NCBI GenBank assembly: GCA_019637105.1
Contig: JAHBWF010000070.1
Location: forward strand, 1-37,994
From: Labilithrix sp.
GTDB lineage: Bacteria; Myxococcota_A; Polyangia; Polyangiales; Polyangiaceae
DNA length: 37,994 nt
Direction of reading: 5' to 3'
Position numbers and translations under genes: made by a program. The notes beneath the pieces were generated by a model. The model did not search any database. It was given only the letters and a program-made list of their open reading frames with translations, and had not been told where the DNA came from. Below, piece by piece: positions 11,206 to 20,015 of the stretch; positions within the stretch are counted from its first letter, which is position 1, and each line of letters starts with the position of its first letter.

Positions 11206-12567
11206 ATGACCGCCGCCACCACCCCGTCTCCGCGTACGGCGAGCGCGCCGCCGCGGCTCCCCGGCCGTCCGGTGCTCGGGCACCTCTCGTCGTTCCGGAA
11301 CGATCGCGTCGGGATGCTCCTCCGGCTCGCGAAGACGCACCCGGAGATCGTCGAGATGCCGATGGGGCTCGCGCGTCGCGTCGTCGTCGTGTCGTCGCCG
11401 GCGCTCGTCCACGAGGTGCTCTCGACGAAGCAGAGCGCGTTCGTGAAGGCGCCCGGCCTCGCCGTCTTCCTCCGCCCCGTGCTCGGCGGCGGCCTGCTCA
11501 CGAGCGAGCGCGCGGTGCACGAGCGGCAGCGGAGGCTCCTCGCGCCGGCGTTCGCCCACAAGCGCATCGCGTCGTACGCGGAGACGATGGCGACGCGCGC
11601 CGAGCGCTTCGCGGCGGGCCTCGAGGACGGCGCGCCGCTCGACCTCGCCGAGGCGATGATGCGCCTCACGTTCGAGATCGTCGGCAAGACGCTCTTCGAC
11701 GCCGAGGTCGTCGGCGACGCCCGCGCGGTCGGCGAGGCGCTGACGACCGCCATGGAGGTCGCGATGGGCCAGCTCGGATCGGTCGTCCCGCTCCCGCCGA
11801 TGATCCCGAGCCCGCAGAACCTGAGGTACAAGCGCGCGGTCGCGCGGCTCGACGAGATCGTCTACCGGATCATCCGCGAGCGGCGCGCCGAGGGCGCGGA
11901 CCGCGGCGACGTGCTCAGCATGCTCCTCGACGCGCGGGACGAGGACGGCGCGGCGATGACCGATCGTCAGGTGCGCGACGAGGCGATGACGCTCTTCCTC
12001 GCCGGGCACGAGACGACGGCGAACGCCCTCTCGTGGACGTTTTACCTCCTCGCCCGTCACCCCGAGGCGCGCGCGCGGATGGAGGCCGAGCTCGACGCGC
12101 TCGATCGGACGCCGTCCTACGAGGACCTGAAGGCGCTGCCGTACACGCTCGCGGTCTTCAAGGAGGCGATGCGCCTGTACCCGCCGGCGTACGTGCTCGG
12201 ACGGAAGCCGGTCGAGGACGTCGTCATCGGCGATCGCCTCGTGCGAAAGGGCTCGATCGTCCTGGCCAACGTCCTCGGCATCCACCGGCGCGAGGACCTG
12301 TGGCCCGATCCTGAGGCGTTCGACCCCGCGCGCTTCCTCGGCGACAAGGAGAGGCAGCTCCCGCGCTGCGCCTACATGCCGTTCGGCGCCGGGCCGCGCG
12401 TCTGCATCGGGAACCACTTCGCCTTGATGGAAGGCCACGTGTTGCTCGCCACGATCGCGCGGCGCGTCCGCTTCGAGCTCAGGAGCGCGGAGCCGGTCGA
12501 GCTCGAGCCGCTCATCACGCTCCGTCCGCGGGGCGGCATCGCGATGCGCGCGCACGTTCGCGGCTGA
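11206..12567 (+). CDS. Cytochrome P450
   Basis: A 453-residue soluble P450 mono-oxygenase without a fused reductase. The oxygen-binding I-helix motif is AGHETT, the K-helix ExxR motif is EAMR, and the haem loop FGAGPRVCIGNHFA places the thiolate Cys near residue 400. It has no membrane anchor, so it needs a separate redox partner, which is not in the window. The ATG at 11206 was chosen because GGAGGAG lies 8 bases upstream; the open frame reaches further back, to 11161. It is divergent from the TetR regulator and is probably its target. The substrate is unknown; the I-helix and haem-loop style resembles bacterial fatty-acid or secondary-metabolite P450s. Confidence 0.95.
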   Translation: MTAATTPSPRTASAPPRLPGRPVLGHLSSFRNDRVGMLLRLAKTHPEIVEMPMGLARRVVVVSSPALVHEVLSTKQSAFVKAPGLAVFLRPVLGGGLLTSERAVHERQRRLLAPAFAHKRIASYAETMATRAERFAAGLEDGAPLDLAEAMMRLTFEIVGKTLFDAEVVGDARAVGEALTTAMEVAMGQLGSVVPLPPMIPSPQNLRYKRAVARLDEIVYRIIRERRAEGADRGDVLSMLLDARDEDGAAMTDRQVRDEAMTLFLAGHETTANALSWTFYLLARHPEARARMEAELDALDRTPSYEDLKALPYTLAVFKEAMRLYPPAYVLGRKPVEDVVIGDRLVRKGSIVLANVLGIHRREDLWPDPEAFDPARFLGDKERQLPRCAYMPFGAGPRVCIGNHFALMEGHVLLATIARRVRFELRSAEPVELEPLITLRPRGGIAMRAHVRG

Positions 12568-12577
12568 ATACGAGCCG

Positions 12578-12599
12578 TCGACGCGCGGAGGCGCGTCGA
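12578..12599 (+). terminator. Strong hairpin after the P450 gene
   Basis: TCGACGCGC (12578-12586) pairs perfectly with GCGCGTCGA (12591-12599) around the loop GGAG, 11 bases after the P450 stop. No T-tract follows, so it is a termination or stabilising hairpin rather than a classical intrinsic terminator. Confidence 0.45.
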
Positions 12600-12670
12600 G
12601 CGGCAACGTAAACGTCCAGTGACTCTCGACGCGCGAGCGCTCCGGCCGCATACGGGCTACGGTTCACGGC

Positions 12671-14146
12671 ATGCGCTGGGGGAGAGCTCTCGGGATCGTC
12701 GTCGCGTTGGGCGCCTTCGCGTTCGTGGCGTGCGACGACATCGAGCGTGACCCCACGACCCGCTACTACATCCCGCCGCCGCCGGACGCCGAGAGCGACG
12801 CGCGCGTCGCGGTCGACGCGGCCAGCGACGCGGACGCCGACGCCGGCGAGGGGGGGCTCGACGCCGGACCCGACGCCGACGCGAGCGTGGAGGCCGGGCC
12901 GACGGGGCCGCTCCTCGCGACGGGCTCGGGCTTCCACCCCGACGCCGACGTCGGAAACGGGGATCATACATGTGTCGTCGCCGGCGGCGACGCGGCGGGC
13001 GTGTGGTGCTGGGGCGCGAACGACCACGGTCAGCTCGGGCTCGGGACCAGCGGAGACGGCACGTTCGCCGCCGACGTCGCGACCGCCACGCGCATCGGCG
13101 TCGACGAGACGGGCCTCCCCTTCGACGGCGTCGAGGAGCTGGCGCTCGGGCCGTGGCACTCGTGCGCGCGCCGTGAGGGGGTCGTCTTCTGCTGGGGCCA
13201 GCGCTACTCGGGCGCGCAGGCCGAGCCGCCGTCGGCGCTCGGCTCCGACCGCGCGCGGCCGCGGGCGATCGGCAACCTCGACGCCGCGCGCGTCGCGGCG
13301 GGCGGTCCGCACACGTGCGTCCTCAAGACGAACGGCCGGCACGTCTGCTTCGGGCACTCGACGTTCAACGAGCTCGGCCGGGCCGTGACCGGCGACGACG
13401 CCTGCGCGGCGCCGATCTTCTACGACTACCACGCGGTCGCCGAGCACACGTGCTCGGGCACGCTGCTCGAGGCGTCGCCCGTCCCCGGCGCGTCGCCGCC
13501 GAAGACGCGCGCCGTGGCGGCGGGCGAGGTGCACTCCTGCGCGCTCGCCGGGGACCGCGTCTACTGCTGGGGGACGAACCTCGGCGCCGAGCTCGGCCGG
13601 CCGGGCGACCAGAGCGGGGAGCTCGTCCCGCAGGAGGTCGTCACCGATCCGGACCTCCTCACGCCGCTCGACGACGTCACGGCGATCGCCTCGGGCGGCA
13701 AGCACACCTGCGCGCTCAGGCAAGGGGCGGTGTGGTGCTGGGGGACGAACGACGCCGGCCAGCTCGGCGTCGCGGCGGACGCGACGCCTCGGCGCGCGTT
13801 CGCGGCGGCGGTCGCCGGGCTCGCGACGGTCACGTCGCTCGGGGTCGCCGAGCACGTCTCGTGCGCCGTGCGCGCCGACAAGACGGCGTGGTGCTGGGGA
13901 TCCGACGTCGCGTCGCTCCCCGACGGCGGTCCGATCACGTCGACGCCGACGCCGACGCAGATCAAGGGACCCGGCGGCGTCGGCTTCCTCACGGACGTCG
14001 TCGCCGTCGCTCCGGGGCTCCGCCACGTCTGCGCGCGCAAGGGCGACGGCTCGGTGTGGTGCTGGGGAAAGAACGATCGCGGTCAGCTCGGCGACGGCAC
14101 GACCGTCGACAGCCCGTTCCCGGTCGAGGTCACGGGCCTGCCCTGA
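12671..14146 (+). CDS. RCC1-repeat lipoprotein
   Basis: A 491-residue surface lipoprotein. The N-terminus is a lipoprotein signal with the anchoring Cys at about 21 (AFAFVACDD). Residues 40-75 are an Asp/Ala-rich linker. The rest consists of RCC1-like beta-propeller blades, recognisable from repeats of the type 'CWGxNxxGQLG', for instance WCWGANDHGQLG, YCWGTNLGAELG, WCWGTNDAGQLG and WCWGKNDRGQLG, each preceded by a 'G..HSCA' strand with a Cys. The paired cysteines of each blade suggest disulfides outside the cytoplasm. In myxobacteria such proteins are common and uncharacterised; a binding or adhesion role is inferred from the fold only. Confidence 0.85.
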   Translation: MRWGRALGIVVALGAFAFVACDDIERDPTTRYYIPPPPDAESDARVAVDAASDADADAGEGGLDAGPDADASVEAGPTGPLLATGSGFHPDADVGNGDHTCVVAGGDAAGVWCWGANDHGQLGLGTSGDGTFAADVATATRIGVDETGLPFDGVEELALGPWHSCARREGVVFCWGQRYSGAQAEPPSALGSDRARPRAIGNLDAARVAAGGPHTCVLKTNGRHVCFGHSTFNELGRAVTGDDACAAPIFYDYHAVAEHTCSGTLLEASPVPGASPPKTRAVAAGEVHSCALAGDRVYCWGTNLGAELGRPGDQSGELVPQEVVTDPDLLTPLDDVTAIASGGKHTCALRQGAVWCWGTNDAGQLGVAADATPRRAFAAAVAGLATVTSLGVAEHVSCAVRADKTAWCWGSDVASLPDGGPITSTPTPTQIKGPGGVGFLTDVVAVAPGLRHVCARKGDGSVWCWGKNDRGQLGDGTTVDSPFPVEVTGLP

Positions 14147-14180
14147 CGTCCGCGCGCCGTCGGCGGCGACGCGGGCCGCG

Positions 14181-15317
14181 TCAGCGCGGGCCGGACGGCT
14201 TCGACGCCGAGGGCCAGCCGGCGTCGCGCTCGACGCGGTAGCGTCGATCGAGCCGGGCGCCGAAGTGCTCCACGGTGACGTCGAGGACGTCGCGGACCTT
14301 GCCGCGGAGCGCGTCCTTGCGCATGCGCGCGGGGAGGTCCGGCACGTACGCCTCGATGCCGCCGCGGGTCGCGCGGTGGAGGCCGGCGATCGCGCGGAGG
14401 CAGCCTTCTTGCGCCGGATCGCGGCCGTGGAGCTCGAGCAGCGCCGCCAGCACCTCGGCGCGGTCGCCGCTCTCGAGGTGCGCGCTCGTGGCGACGGTCT
14501 CGCCCCACGCGTCGAACCACGGGCCGATCGGCAAGAGCAGCTCGCGCGCGGCGCGGAGGGCGCGGGGCCTTCGCAGCGGCAGGAAGCGATGGTTCTCGTG
14601 CGCGATCAGCGCCTTGTTGATCTTCCCCGCCGTCACGAGGTGCGCCCGCCGCCGGGGGGCGTCGGGGTGGCCGAGGCGCAGCCAGCGATCGCGGAGCGAC
14701 GCGAGGACGTCGTTCTTCGGCCACTCGGCGACGACGCGCGAGAGATCGCCGAGGTTGTGCGCGACGATCGTCGCCACCGTCAGGGCGGGCGCGGTCCGAT
14801 CCGACGCGATCGCCTCGCCGACGATCGCCTCCTCGCGATCGACCTCGGCGTCGAGCTGGCTCGTCAGCCGCTCGACGAGGTCGTCCGCGCCGAGCGCGGC
14901 GGCGCGCCCGAGGGCGCCGGCGCGGACCGCGAGCCACTCGCCGTCGTGGCCCGACAGCGGGCCGTGCGCCGGCGAGACGAACACGCGCGCCGACACGGCG
15001 TGCACGTCCCACGAGGCGGTCGCGTCGACGACGTCGCACGCCGCCGCGAGCTGGTCGCGCGTGGTCATCGCCTGCCAGGCGTGGTGACGGATGCGCGCGT
15101 CGACGTCGGTGGGCACGAAGGTCGCGACGGTCGCGTAGTGCGCCGCGAGCAGCAGCGCGAAATAGGCGGTCCCGTCCGCGCCGTCGCGGCAGGCCTCGGC
15201 GGCGGCGACGTCGTCGAGCGCGGCCGTCGCCGCCGCCGCGCGGGGATCGGACCAGAGCCACGCCGCCGTGTTCTTGACCTGGCTGACGAGCAGCTCGACC
15301 GCGATTCCGGACTTCAC
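14181..15317 (-). CDS. Uncharacterised 378-residue helical protein
   Basis: Not recognised. The likely start is the GTG at 15317 (MKSGIAVELLVSQVKNTAAW); the frame remains open far upstream, but that part antisense-overlaps other genes. The protein is Ala/Arg/Asp-rich and predicted mostly helical, without signal peptide or membrane segments. The conserved-looking stretch 'LVTAGKINKALIAHENHRFLPL' sits near residue 245. It is divergent from the RoxA gene with an 84-base gap, so the two could share a control region. It may be cytoplasmic; no catalytic motif was seen. Confidence 0.65.
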   Translation of the reverse strand: MKSGIAVELLVSQVKNTAAWLWSDPRAAAATAALDDVAAAEACRDGADGTAYFALLLAAHYATVATFVPTDVDARIRHHAWQAMTTRDQLAAACDVVDATASWDVHAVSARVFVSPAHGPLSGHDGEWLAVRAGALGRAAALGADDLVERLTSQLDAEVDREEAIVGEAIASDRTAPALTVATIVAHNLGDLSRVVAEWPKNDVLASLRDRWLRLGHPDAPRRRAHLVTAGKINKALIAHENHRFLPLRRPRALRAARELLLPIGPWFDAWGETVATSAHLESGDRAEVLAALLELHGRDPAQEGCLRAIAGLHRATRGGIEAYVPDLPARMRKDALRGKVRDVLDVTVEHFGARLDRRYRVERDAGWPSASKPSGPR

Positions 15318-15401
15318 GCGGCCATGGTAGTCCGGCGCCTGGACGAGATGACAGCGCGACGGCGATCTCCCGAGGCGACCCAGGATGAGAGCGAGCGTCG
15401 A

Positions 15402-16628
15402 GGCGTGCTCGGCGGCATGTCCGTCGCGCGGTTCTTCCGTGAGCACTGGCAGAAGAAGCCGCTCCTGGTGCGCGGGGCCTTCCCGCGGTTTCGCGACCCG
15501 ATCACGCCCGACGAGCTCGCCGGCCTCGCCTGCGAGGACGGGGTCGAGTCGCGGATCGTCGAGCGGCGCGGCGCCGGCGCGGCGAGGGGACGCCGCGCCG
15601 GGCCGTGGGAGGTGACGTGGGGCCCGCACGACGAGGCCCGCTTCGCGTCGCTGCCCGAGCGCGACTGGACGCTGCTCGTCCAGGAGGTGAACCGTTGGGT
15701 CCCGGAGGCCGCGCTCCTGCTCGACCGGTTCGCGTTCGTCCCCAACGTGCGCGTCGACGACGTGATGGTCAGCTTCGCCGCGCCGGGCGGCGGCGTCGGC
15801 CCCCACGTCGACAGCTACGACGTCTTCCTCGTGCAGGGGCGGGGCGAGCGTCGCTGGCGCTACCACACCGCGCCGACGCGGGACACGCGGCTCGTGCCGG
15901 GCCTCGACCTGCGCGTCCTCGCGTCGTTCCGCGCCGACGCCGACGAGGTGCTCCGGCCGGGCGACATGCTCTACCTGCCGCCCGGCTTCGCGCACGACGG
16001 CGTCGCCGTCACGCCGTGCCTCACGTACTCGATCGGCTTCCGCTCGCCGAGCGCGGGCGAGGCGTGGGCGTCGTTCGCGGCGGCCGCGCGCGAGGGCGCC
16101 GGCGCGGCGCGCCTCCTCGAAGATCCGCCGCTCTCGCCGCGCGCGCACCCGGGGGCGATCCCCCCGGCGCTCCTCGCCCGCGTCCGCGCGATGGTGCGCT
16201 CGCTCGACACGTCGGACGACGCCGTCGATCGCTGGTTCGCGTCGTACGCGACGCGGCTGAAGCCGGGGCACGGGCTCGAGCCGCCGCGGCGCGCGCCGGA
16301 CGAGGCGACGCTCCGGGCCCGCCTCGCGCGCGGCGACGTCGTGGCGCGATCGGAGGAGGGGCGCTGGGCGTTCCTCCCGCGCCCGCGCGGCGCGCTCCTG
16401 CTCTACGTCGGCGGCGAGGAGATCGCCGTGCCCGCGCCGGCGGCCGGGATCGCGCGGATCCTCGCGGCGGCGCGCCAGTTCGACGGCCGCGCGCTCGCGC
16501 GAGAGGCGAAGAGCCGCGCCGCGCGGGAGCTCCTCGTCCGGCTCTTCGCGCGCGGCGCGCTGCGCTTCGCGGGCCGCGGCGCGCCGCGCGCCCGTCAGAG
16601 GCCGCCGAGCGGCAGCGAGCGGAGGTGA
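15402..16628 (+). CDS. roxA: RoxA/YcfD-type ribosomal protein arginine hydroxylase (cupin/JmjC)
   Basis: A roughly 408-residue Fe(II)/2-oxoglutarate oxygenase. Its sequence follows E. coli YcfD closely: FFREHWQKKPLLVRGAFPRF, DPITPDELAGLA, VMVSFAAPGGGVGPHVDSYD, GDMLYLPPGFAHDGVAV, and the C-terminal winged-helix part. Iron ligands are His 134, Asp 136 (HVD) and His 197 (FAHDG), near YcfD's own positions. YcfD hydroxylates an arginine of ribosomal protein L16, so the same role is inferred. The start is uncertain: the family usually has 'LLGG.S...F' here, so the GTG at 15402 is preferred; ATGs lie at 15348 and 15417, and codon bias is poor upstream of about 15395. Its 3' end overlaps the convergent haem lipoprotein gene by 34 bases. 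Confidence 0.88.
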   Translation, partial: GVLGGMSVARFFREHWQKKPLLVRGAFPRFRDPITPDELAGLACEDGVESRIVERRGAGAARGRRAGPWEVTWGPHDEARFASLPERDWTLLVQEVNRWVPEAALLLDRFAFVPNVRVDDVMVSFAAPGGGVGPHVDSYDVFLVQGRGERRWRYHTAPTRDTRLVPGLDLRVLASFRADADEVLRPGDMLYLPPGFAHDGVAVTPCLTYSIGFRSPSAGEAWASFAAAAREGAGAARLLEDPPLSPRAHPGAIPPALLARVRAMVRSLDTSDDAVDRWFASYATRLKPGHGLEPPRRAPDEATLRARLARGDVVARSEEGRWAFLPRPRGALLLYVGGEEIAVPAPAAGIARILAAARQFDGRALAREAKSRAARELLVRLFARGALRFAGRGAPRARQRPPSGSERR

Positions 16629-17272
16629 GCGAGGATCCCGCTCTTCTCCGGCTCGGTCAGGCTCCACGTGTGGCCGGTGAACTCCAGGGGCCCCGTGGGC
16701 GCGAAGGCGCTCGTCGCCGACCGGCCCGAGGAGGAGGCCGGGTACGTCGCCGCCTGGATCACCTCGAGGATCGTCGCGTCGTCGAAGCCGGCCATCTTGA
16801 GCGGCGAGTGGTCGACGCCGCCCTCCTTCGCGTGGCACGACGCGCACGGCGCCCGCGCCGGATCGGTCGAGGCCGTCTCGTAGCGGGCGCGCCCCGCCTC
16901 GAGGTCCTCGTCGGTGTAGGCCTTGACGACGAGCCGCGCCGTGAGGGTCCGTCCGCCGGACGTCATCGTGATCGTCGTCTCGCCCGCCTTCGTGGCCGTC
17001 ACGAGGGCGAAGCTCATCGAGCTCACCGTGGTGCCGGCGACCTTCGGCGGAGGGGACGGCGCGATCGTCGCGACGCTCGGATCCTCGATCGACCACGCCG
17101 GATCGGTCGCGCCGGTGCCGAACATCACCTTGAAGCTCGCCTTGGGGTTGAACCCGGAGTGCGCGACCTCCGGGAAGAGGCCGAAGTCGTACGTCGGCGT
17201 CTCGACGTCCCCCGTGCAGCCGGCGAGGGCCAGGGCGCAGGCGACGGCGGCGAGGCGCGGCAGGCGGAGCAT
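16595..17272 (-). CDS. Mono-haem cytochrome c-like lipoprotein with Ig-like domain
   Basis: A 225-residue exported protein. Residues 1-19 are a lipoprotein signal (ALALAGC). About 35-117 looks like an Ig-like/BIG2 domain ('DPAWSIEDPSVATIAPS', 'ATKAGETTITMTSGGRTLTA'). About 120-225 is a c-type haem region with one CASCH motif (Cys 143, Cys 146, His 147) and 'SPLKMAGF', whose Met may be the second axial ligand. The combination suggests a periplasmic or surface electron-transfer or haem-sensing lipoprotein. Its partner is unknown. The stop lies inside the 3' end of the convergent RoxA gene. Confidence 0.82.
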   Translation of the reverse strand: MLRLPRLAAVACALALAGCTGDVETPTYDFGLFPEVAHSGFNPKASFKVMFGTGATDPAWSIEDPSVATIAPSPPPKVAGTTVSSMSFALVTATKAGETTITMTSGGRTLTARLVVKAYTDEDLEAGRARYETASTDPARAPCASCHAKEGGVDHSPLKMAGFDDATILEVIQAATYPASSSGRSATSAFAPTGPLEFTGHTWSLTEPEKSGILAHLRSLPLGGL

Positions 17273-17362
17273 CTCCTGCGATTATGCAGCCCCGCCGGGC
17301 GTCGCGGCAGGGAGATTCGGCCTTGGCCGCTCCGCTCGCGGCGGCGCGGCGGCGGCGCGGCG

Positions 17363-18115
17363 TCACGGGCGGCGAGCCTTGCCGCGGCCGCGATCTCCGC
17401 GCCCTCCGCCGGGGCGCTCGGCCGGCTTCTGCGCGATGAAGAGGTAGTTGAAGCCGCGGAGGAAGAAGTTCCCCTCCTCGGCGGCCTTTCGGTAGTTGCC
17501 CATCTCGAGCGTCTTGTTGTGGCGGGCGACGGAGACGACGTCGAGGACGGCGAGCGACTCGGCGACGCTGACGAAGAGCTGGAAGCCGACGGGCGCGAAG
17601 CCGCGCTTCTTCTCGAAGTAGTCGCAGACGTAGAGCCCGAGCACGCCGCCGGGGGCGAGGACGCGCGCCGCCTCGCGGATCGCGCGGTGCATCGCGCGGT
17701 AGTACGCCGGATCGTAAGCGGAGAGCCGCCCGATGCATTCGGCGTCGTCGGAGTAGTGGATGTGGTCGCCGTAGGGCGGATCCATGAAGACGAGGTTCAC
17801 GGAGCCCGTCTCGAGCGGGAGCTTGCGCGCGTCGGCGCGCTCGACGTCCGGACGGTACGGCGCGAGGTCGAAGCCCCGCGCGCTCCGCCCCGTGTCCCTG
17901 GCGACGTCGAGCGTCGTGCCCGAGCCGCAGAACGGATCGACGACGAGATCGCCGGGCTTCGTGTAGCGCTGGACGAGGTTCCAGACCACGTACGACGGCG
18001 TGGCGCCGACGTAGCGCGCGTCGCCCTGCTGAGCTTCGCCGTAGTGCTGCGACGGGTACTCCCAGAGCGTCGTCGGCTGGACGCGGAGGGGCGGCTTCGC
18101 GAGTCGGCGGTGCAT
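17363..18115 (-). CDS. Orphan site-specific DNA methyltransferase (N4/N6 type)
   Basis: A 250-residue SAM-dependent methyltransferase. The SAM site DPFCGSGTTLD (about 60-70) precedes the catalytic MDPPYGDHI (about 111-119), the order of the beta-class amino-methyltransferases. The N-terminal 'TTLWEYPSQHYGE' is typical of that group. It is shorter than most restriction-modification enzymes and lacks an obvious target-recognition domain; the C-terminus is a Gly/Arg-rich tail (PGGGRGDRGRGKARRP) that could bind nucleic acid. No restriction endonuclease gene is near, so it is probably solitary. An RNA methyltransferase cannot be ruled out. Confidence 0.82.
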   Translation of the reverse strand: MHRRLAKPPLRVQPTTLWEYPSQHYGEAQQGDARYVGATPSYVVWNLVQRYTKPGDLVVDPFCGSGTTLDVARDTGRSARGFDLAPYRPDVERADARKLPLETGSVNLVFMDPPYGDHIHYSDDAECIGRLSAYDPAYYRAMHRAIREAARVLAPGGVLGLYVCDYFEKKRGFAPVGFQLFVSVAESLAVLDVVSVARHNKTLEMGNYRKAAEEGNFFLRGFNYLFIAQKPAERPGGGRGDRGRGKARRP

Positions 18116-18152
18116 CGGCGCGCACCATAGCGCGCTCGGGCGGCGCCTGCCG

Positions 18153-19850
18153 TCAATCGCGAGCGCAGCGCATGCCGGTCTTGCCGTACTTGGTCATGAT
18201 CGCGAACTCCCAGCGCGGGTAGTTGACCTGGTGCCCCTCCCAGGACCCGGCGCGCGACCAGCGGACCTTGGGGCCGTACTGCTCGTCGATCGCGGGGGCG
18301 CCCGGGTAGCCGACCCCGGGCGACGCGGTCAGCTCCATCATGATCCCGCCGAGGTCCATGTGGCCGCCCGCGCCGACGTCGGCCGCGAACCGGCCCGGCG
18401 CGCTGATGAAGTAGGCGTAGTCCCAGTCCTTCGCGTCGCCGCCGGGCGGGTTCTGGTAGTTGCTCCCCCAGTTCATCCGCGTGACGTCGCAGCTCGGGCA
18501 CGGGGTGAGCCCCTGTCCCTCGACGAAGTGCGCCGGGCCGAGCTGCGTCCACGTCCCGTTCACGTCGCCGAAGCCGCCCGCCACGGGCGCGTTCCCCCAC
18601 GGGTAGTTGCCCGGGCCGAACGCGGCGGAGTTCTCCTCCCACGTCTGGAGGCGCCCGCCGTCCCACGCGCAGAAGGCGGCGGCGAGCGGGTAGGGGACGC
18701 AGTTGAGCGGCAGCCGATCGAGGAAGGCCTGACCGAAGGGCCGGTCCTCGCCCATCAGCGCGCCGGTCCAGTAGGTGTGCGCGCCGTTCGCCCTGTCGTT
18801 CGCGTTGCCGACGTAGCAGCCCTGCGACGTGCTCGGGCGATCGGGGAGGATGCTGAAGCCGCCGAGCTGGTAGTTCGCGCCCGTCGGGTAGGTCGCGAGA
18901 TCGGTCGGGAGGTTCGATTTGTAGGGCTCGATCTGGTCGCGCGCGGCCTGGGACAGCGAGGCCTTGTTGCCCTCGTACCAGCCGAGCACGTCGCCCTTCA
19001 CGCGCTCGATGAAGGCGCGCATGCGGCCCGCCGTGGTCTTGTACTTGTCGAGCCGCGTCGCGGAGCCGGGGATCGGCAGCGCGATGCAGCAGCTCTCGTG
19101 CTTGGCGTTGGGCGCGCCGACCTCGCCGGTCCCGCACGAGAGTCCCCCGTTGGTCGCGGTGCAGCTCCGGGAGACGGCGCACCTCTTGGTGTCGTCGCAG
19201 CCGTCGGAGGCGCAGTCTGCGTGGACGAGGCAGCCCTTGCCGGCCCCGCACCGCGGCGCGCCGGTGGTCTTGCCGCCGCAGTCGACGTCGGTCTCGTCGC
19301 CGTTCTGGACCTTGTCGTTCCCGGAGGGCGCGGCGCACGTCTTCGACGCCGAGCAGACCTTGCTCGCGCAGTCGTCGGCGACGTTGCAGCCCTTGCCCGT
19401 CCCGCAGCGCGGAGCGTTCGTCTTCGTCCCGCCGCAGTCGACGTCGCTCTCGTCGGCGTTCTTGATGCCGTCGGTGCTCGTCGCGGGCGGCGCGGTGGGC
19501 GACCCGGTGCATTTGCCGTCCGCGCACTCGCCGCTCGAGCAGTCGCGGTCCAGCTTGCACGGCTGGCCGCCGGGGCAGGTGGGCGCGTCGGGGCCGCCGC
19601 AGTCGAGCCCCGTCTCCTCGCCGTTGCGGACGCCGTCCGACGACGTCGGCACCATGCAACGGCCGCCCGCGCAGACGCCGGACTTGCAGTCGAAGCCCTT
19701 GTCGCACTCGGCGCCGTCGTCTCGTCCGTTCGGGTTGCCGGACGGGATGCCGTCGTCGTCGACGTCGAGGCCGCCCTCGTCCGCGGCGCACGCCGCGAAC
19801 GAGAGCGAAGCGACCAGCGCGAGCAGCACGGCGCCCGTGACACGAACCAT
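18153..19850 (-). CDS. Cys-repeat lipoprotein with FGE-like (SUMF1) domain
   Basis: A 565-residue surface lipoprotein. The start at 19850 gives the signal MVRVTGAVLLALVASLSFAAC with the lipobox Cys at 21; an in-frame ATG upstream (19892) would spoil it. Residues 35-230 contain four or five Cys-rich units with the core 'NGDETDVDCGG...C..GKGC....DCAS..C', a pattern frequent in myxobacterial lipoproteins. About 290-565 resembles the formylglycine-generating-enzyme/C-type-lectin fold: CVPYPLAAAFCAWDGGRLQT, 'NYPWGN', and the ending 'GSWEGHQVNYPRWEF...KTGMRCARD'. Most such exported members are binding proteins rather than enzymes; catalytic activity is not claimed. Confidence 0.82.
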   Translation of the reverse strand: MVRVTGAVLLALVASLSFAACAADEGGLDVDDDGIPSGNPNGRDDGAECDKGFDCKSGVCAGGRCMVPTSSDGVRNGEETGLDCGGPDAPTCPGGQPCKLDRDCSSGECADGKCTGSPTAPPATSTDGIKNADESDVDCGGTKTNAPRCGTGKGCNVADDCASKVCSASKTCAAPSGNDKVQNGDETDVDCGGKTTGAPRCGAGKGCLVHADCASDGCDDTKRCAVSRSCTATNGGLSCGTGEVGAPNAKHESCCIALPIPGSATRLDKYKTTAGRMRAFIERVKGDVLGWYEGNKASLSQAARDQIEPYKSNLPTDLATYPTGANYQLGGFSILPDRPSTSQGCYVGNANDRANGAHTYWTGALMGEDRPFGQAFLDRLPLNCVPYPLAAAFCAWDGGRLQTWEENSAAFGPGNYPWGNAPVAGGFGDVNGTWTQLGPAHFVEGQGLTPCPSCDVTRMNWGSNYQNPPGGDAKDWDYAYFISAPGRFAADVGAGGHMDLGGIMMELTASPGVGYPGAPAIDEQYGPKVRWSRAGSWEGHQVNYPRWEFAIMTKYGKTGMRCARD

Positions 19851-20015
19851 CCAGGAGAGAATACGCGCGCGCGCGGCCGTTGGCTCTTCCATCGCGGGTG
19901 GACGGCCTGGTCCATCGGCTATCCATCTCCGCCCGACGCGGCCCGCGACGGTGCGGGCCGCCGCTCTGCGAGCCCGGCGCGTCGATCGACGGCGAACGAT
20001 CGGTCGGGTCGCGCG

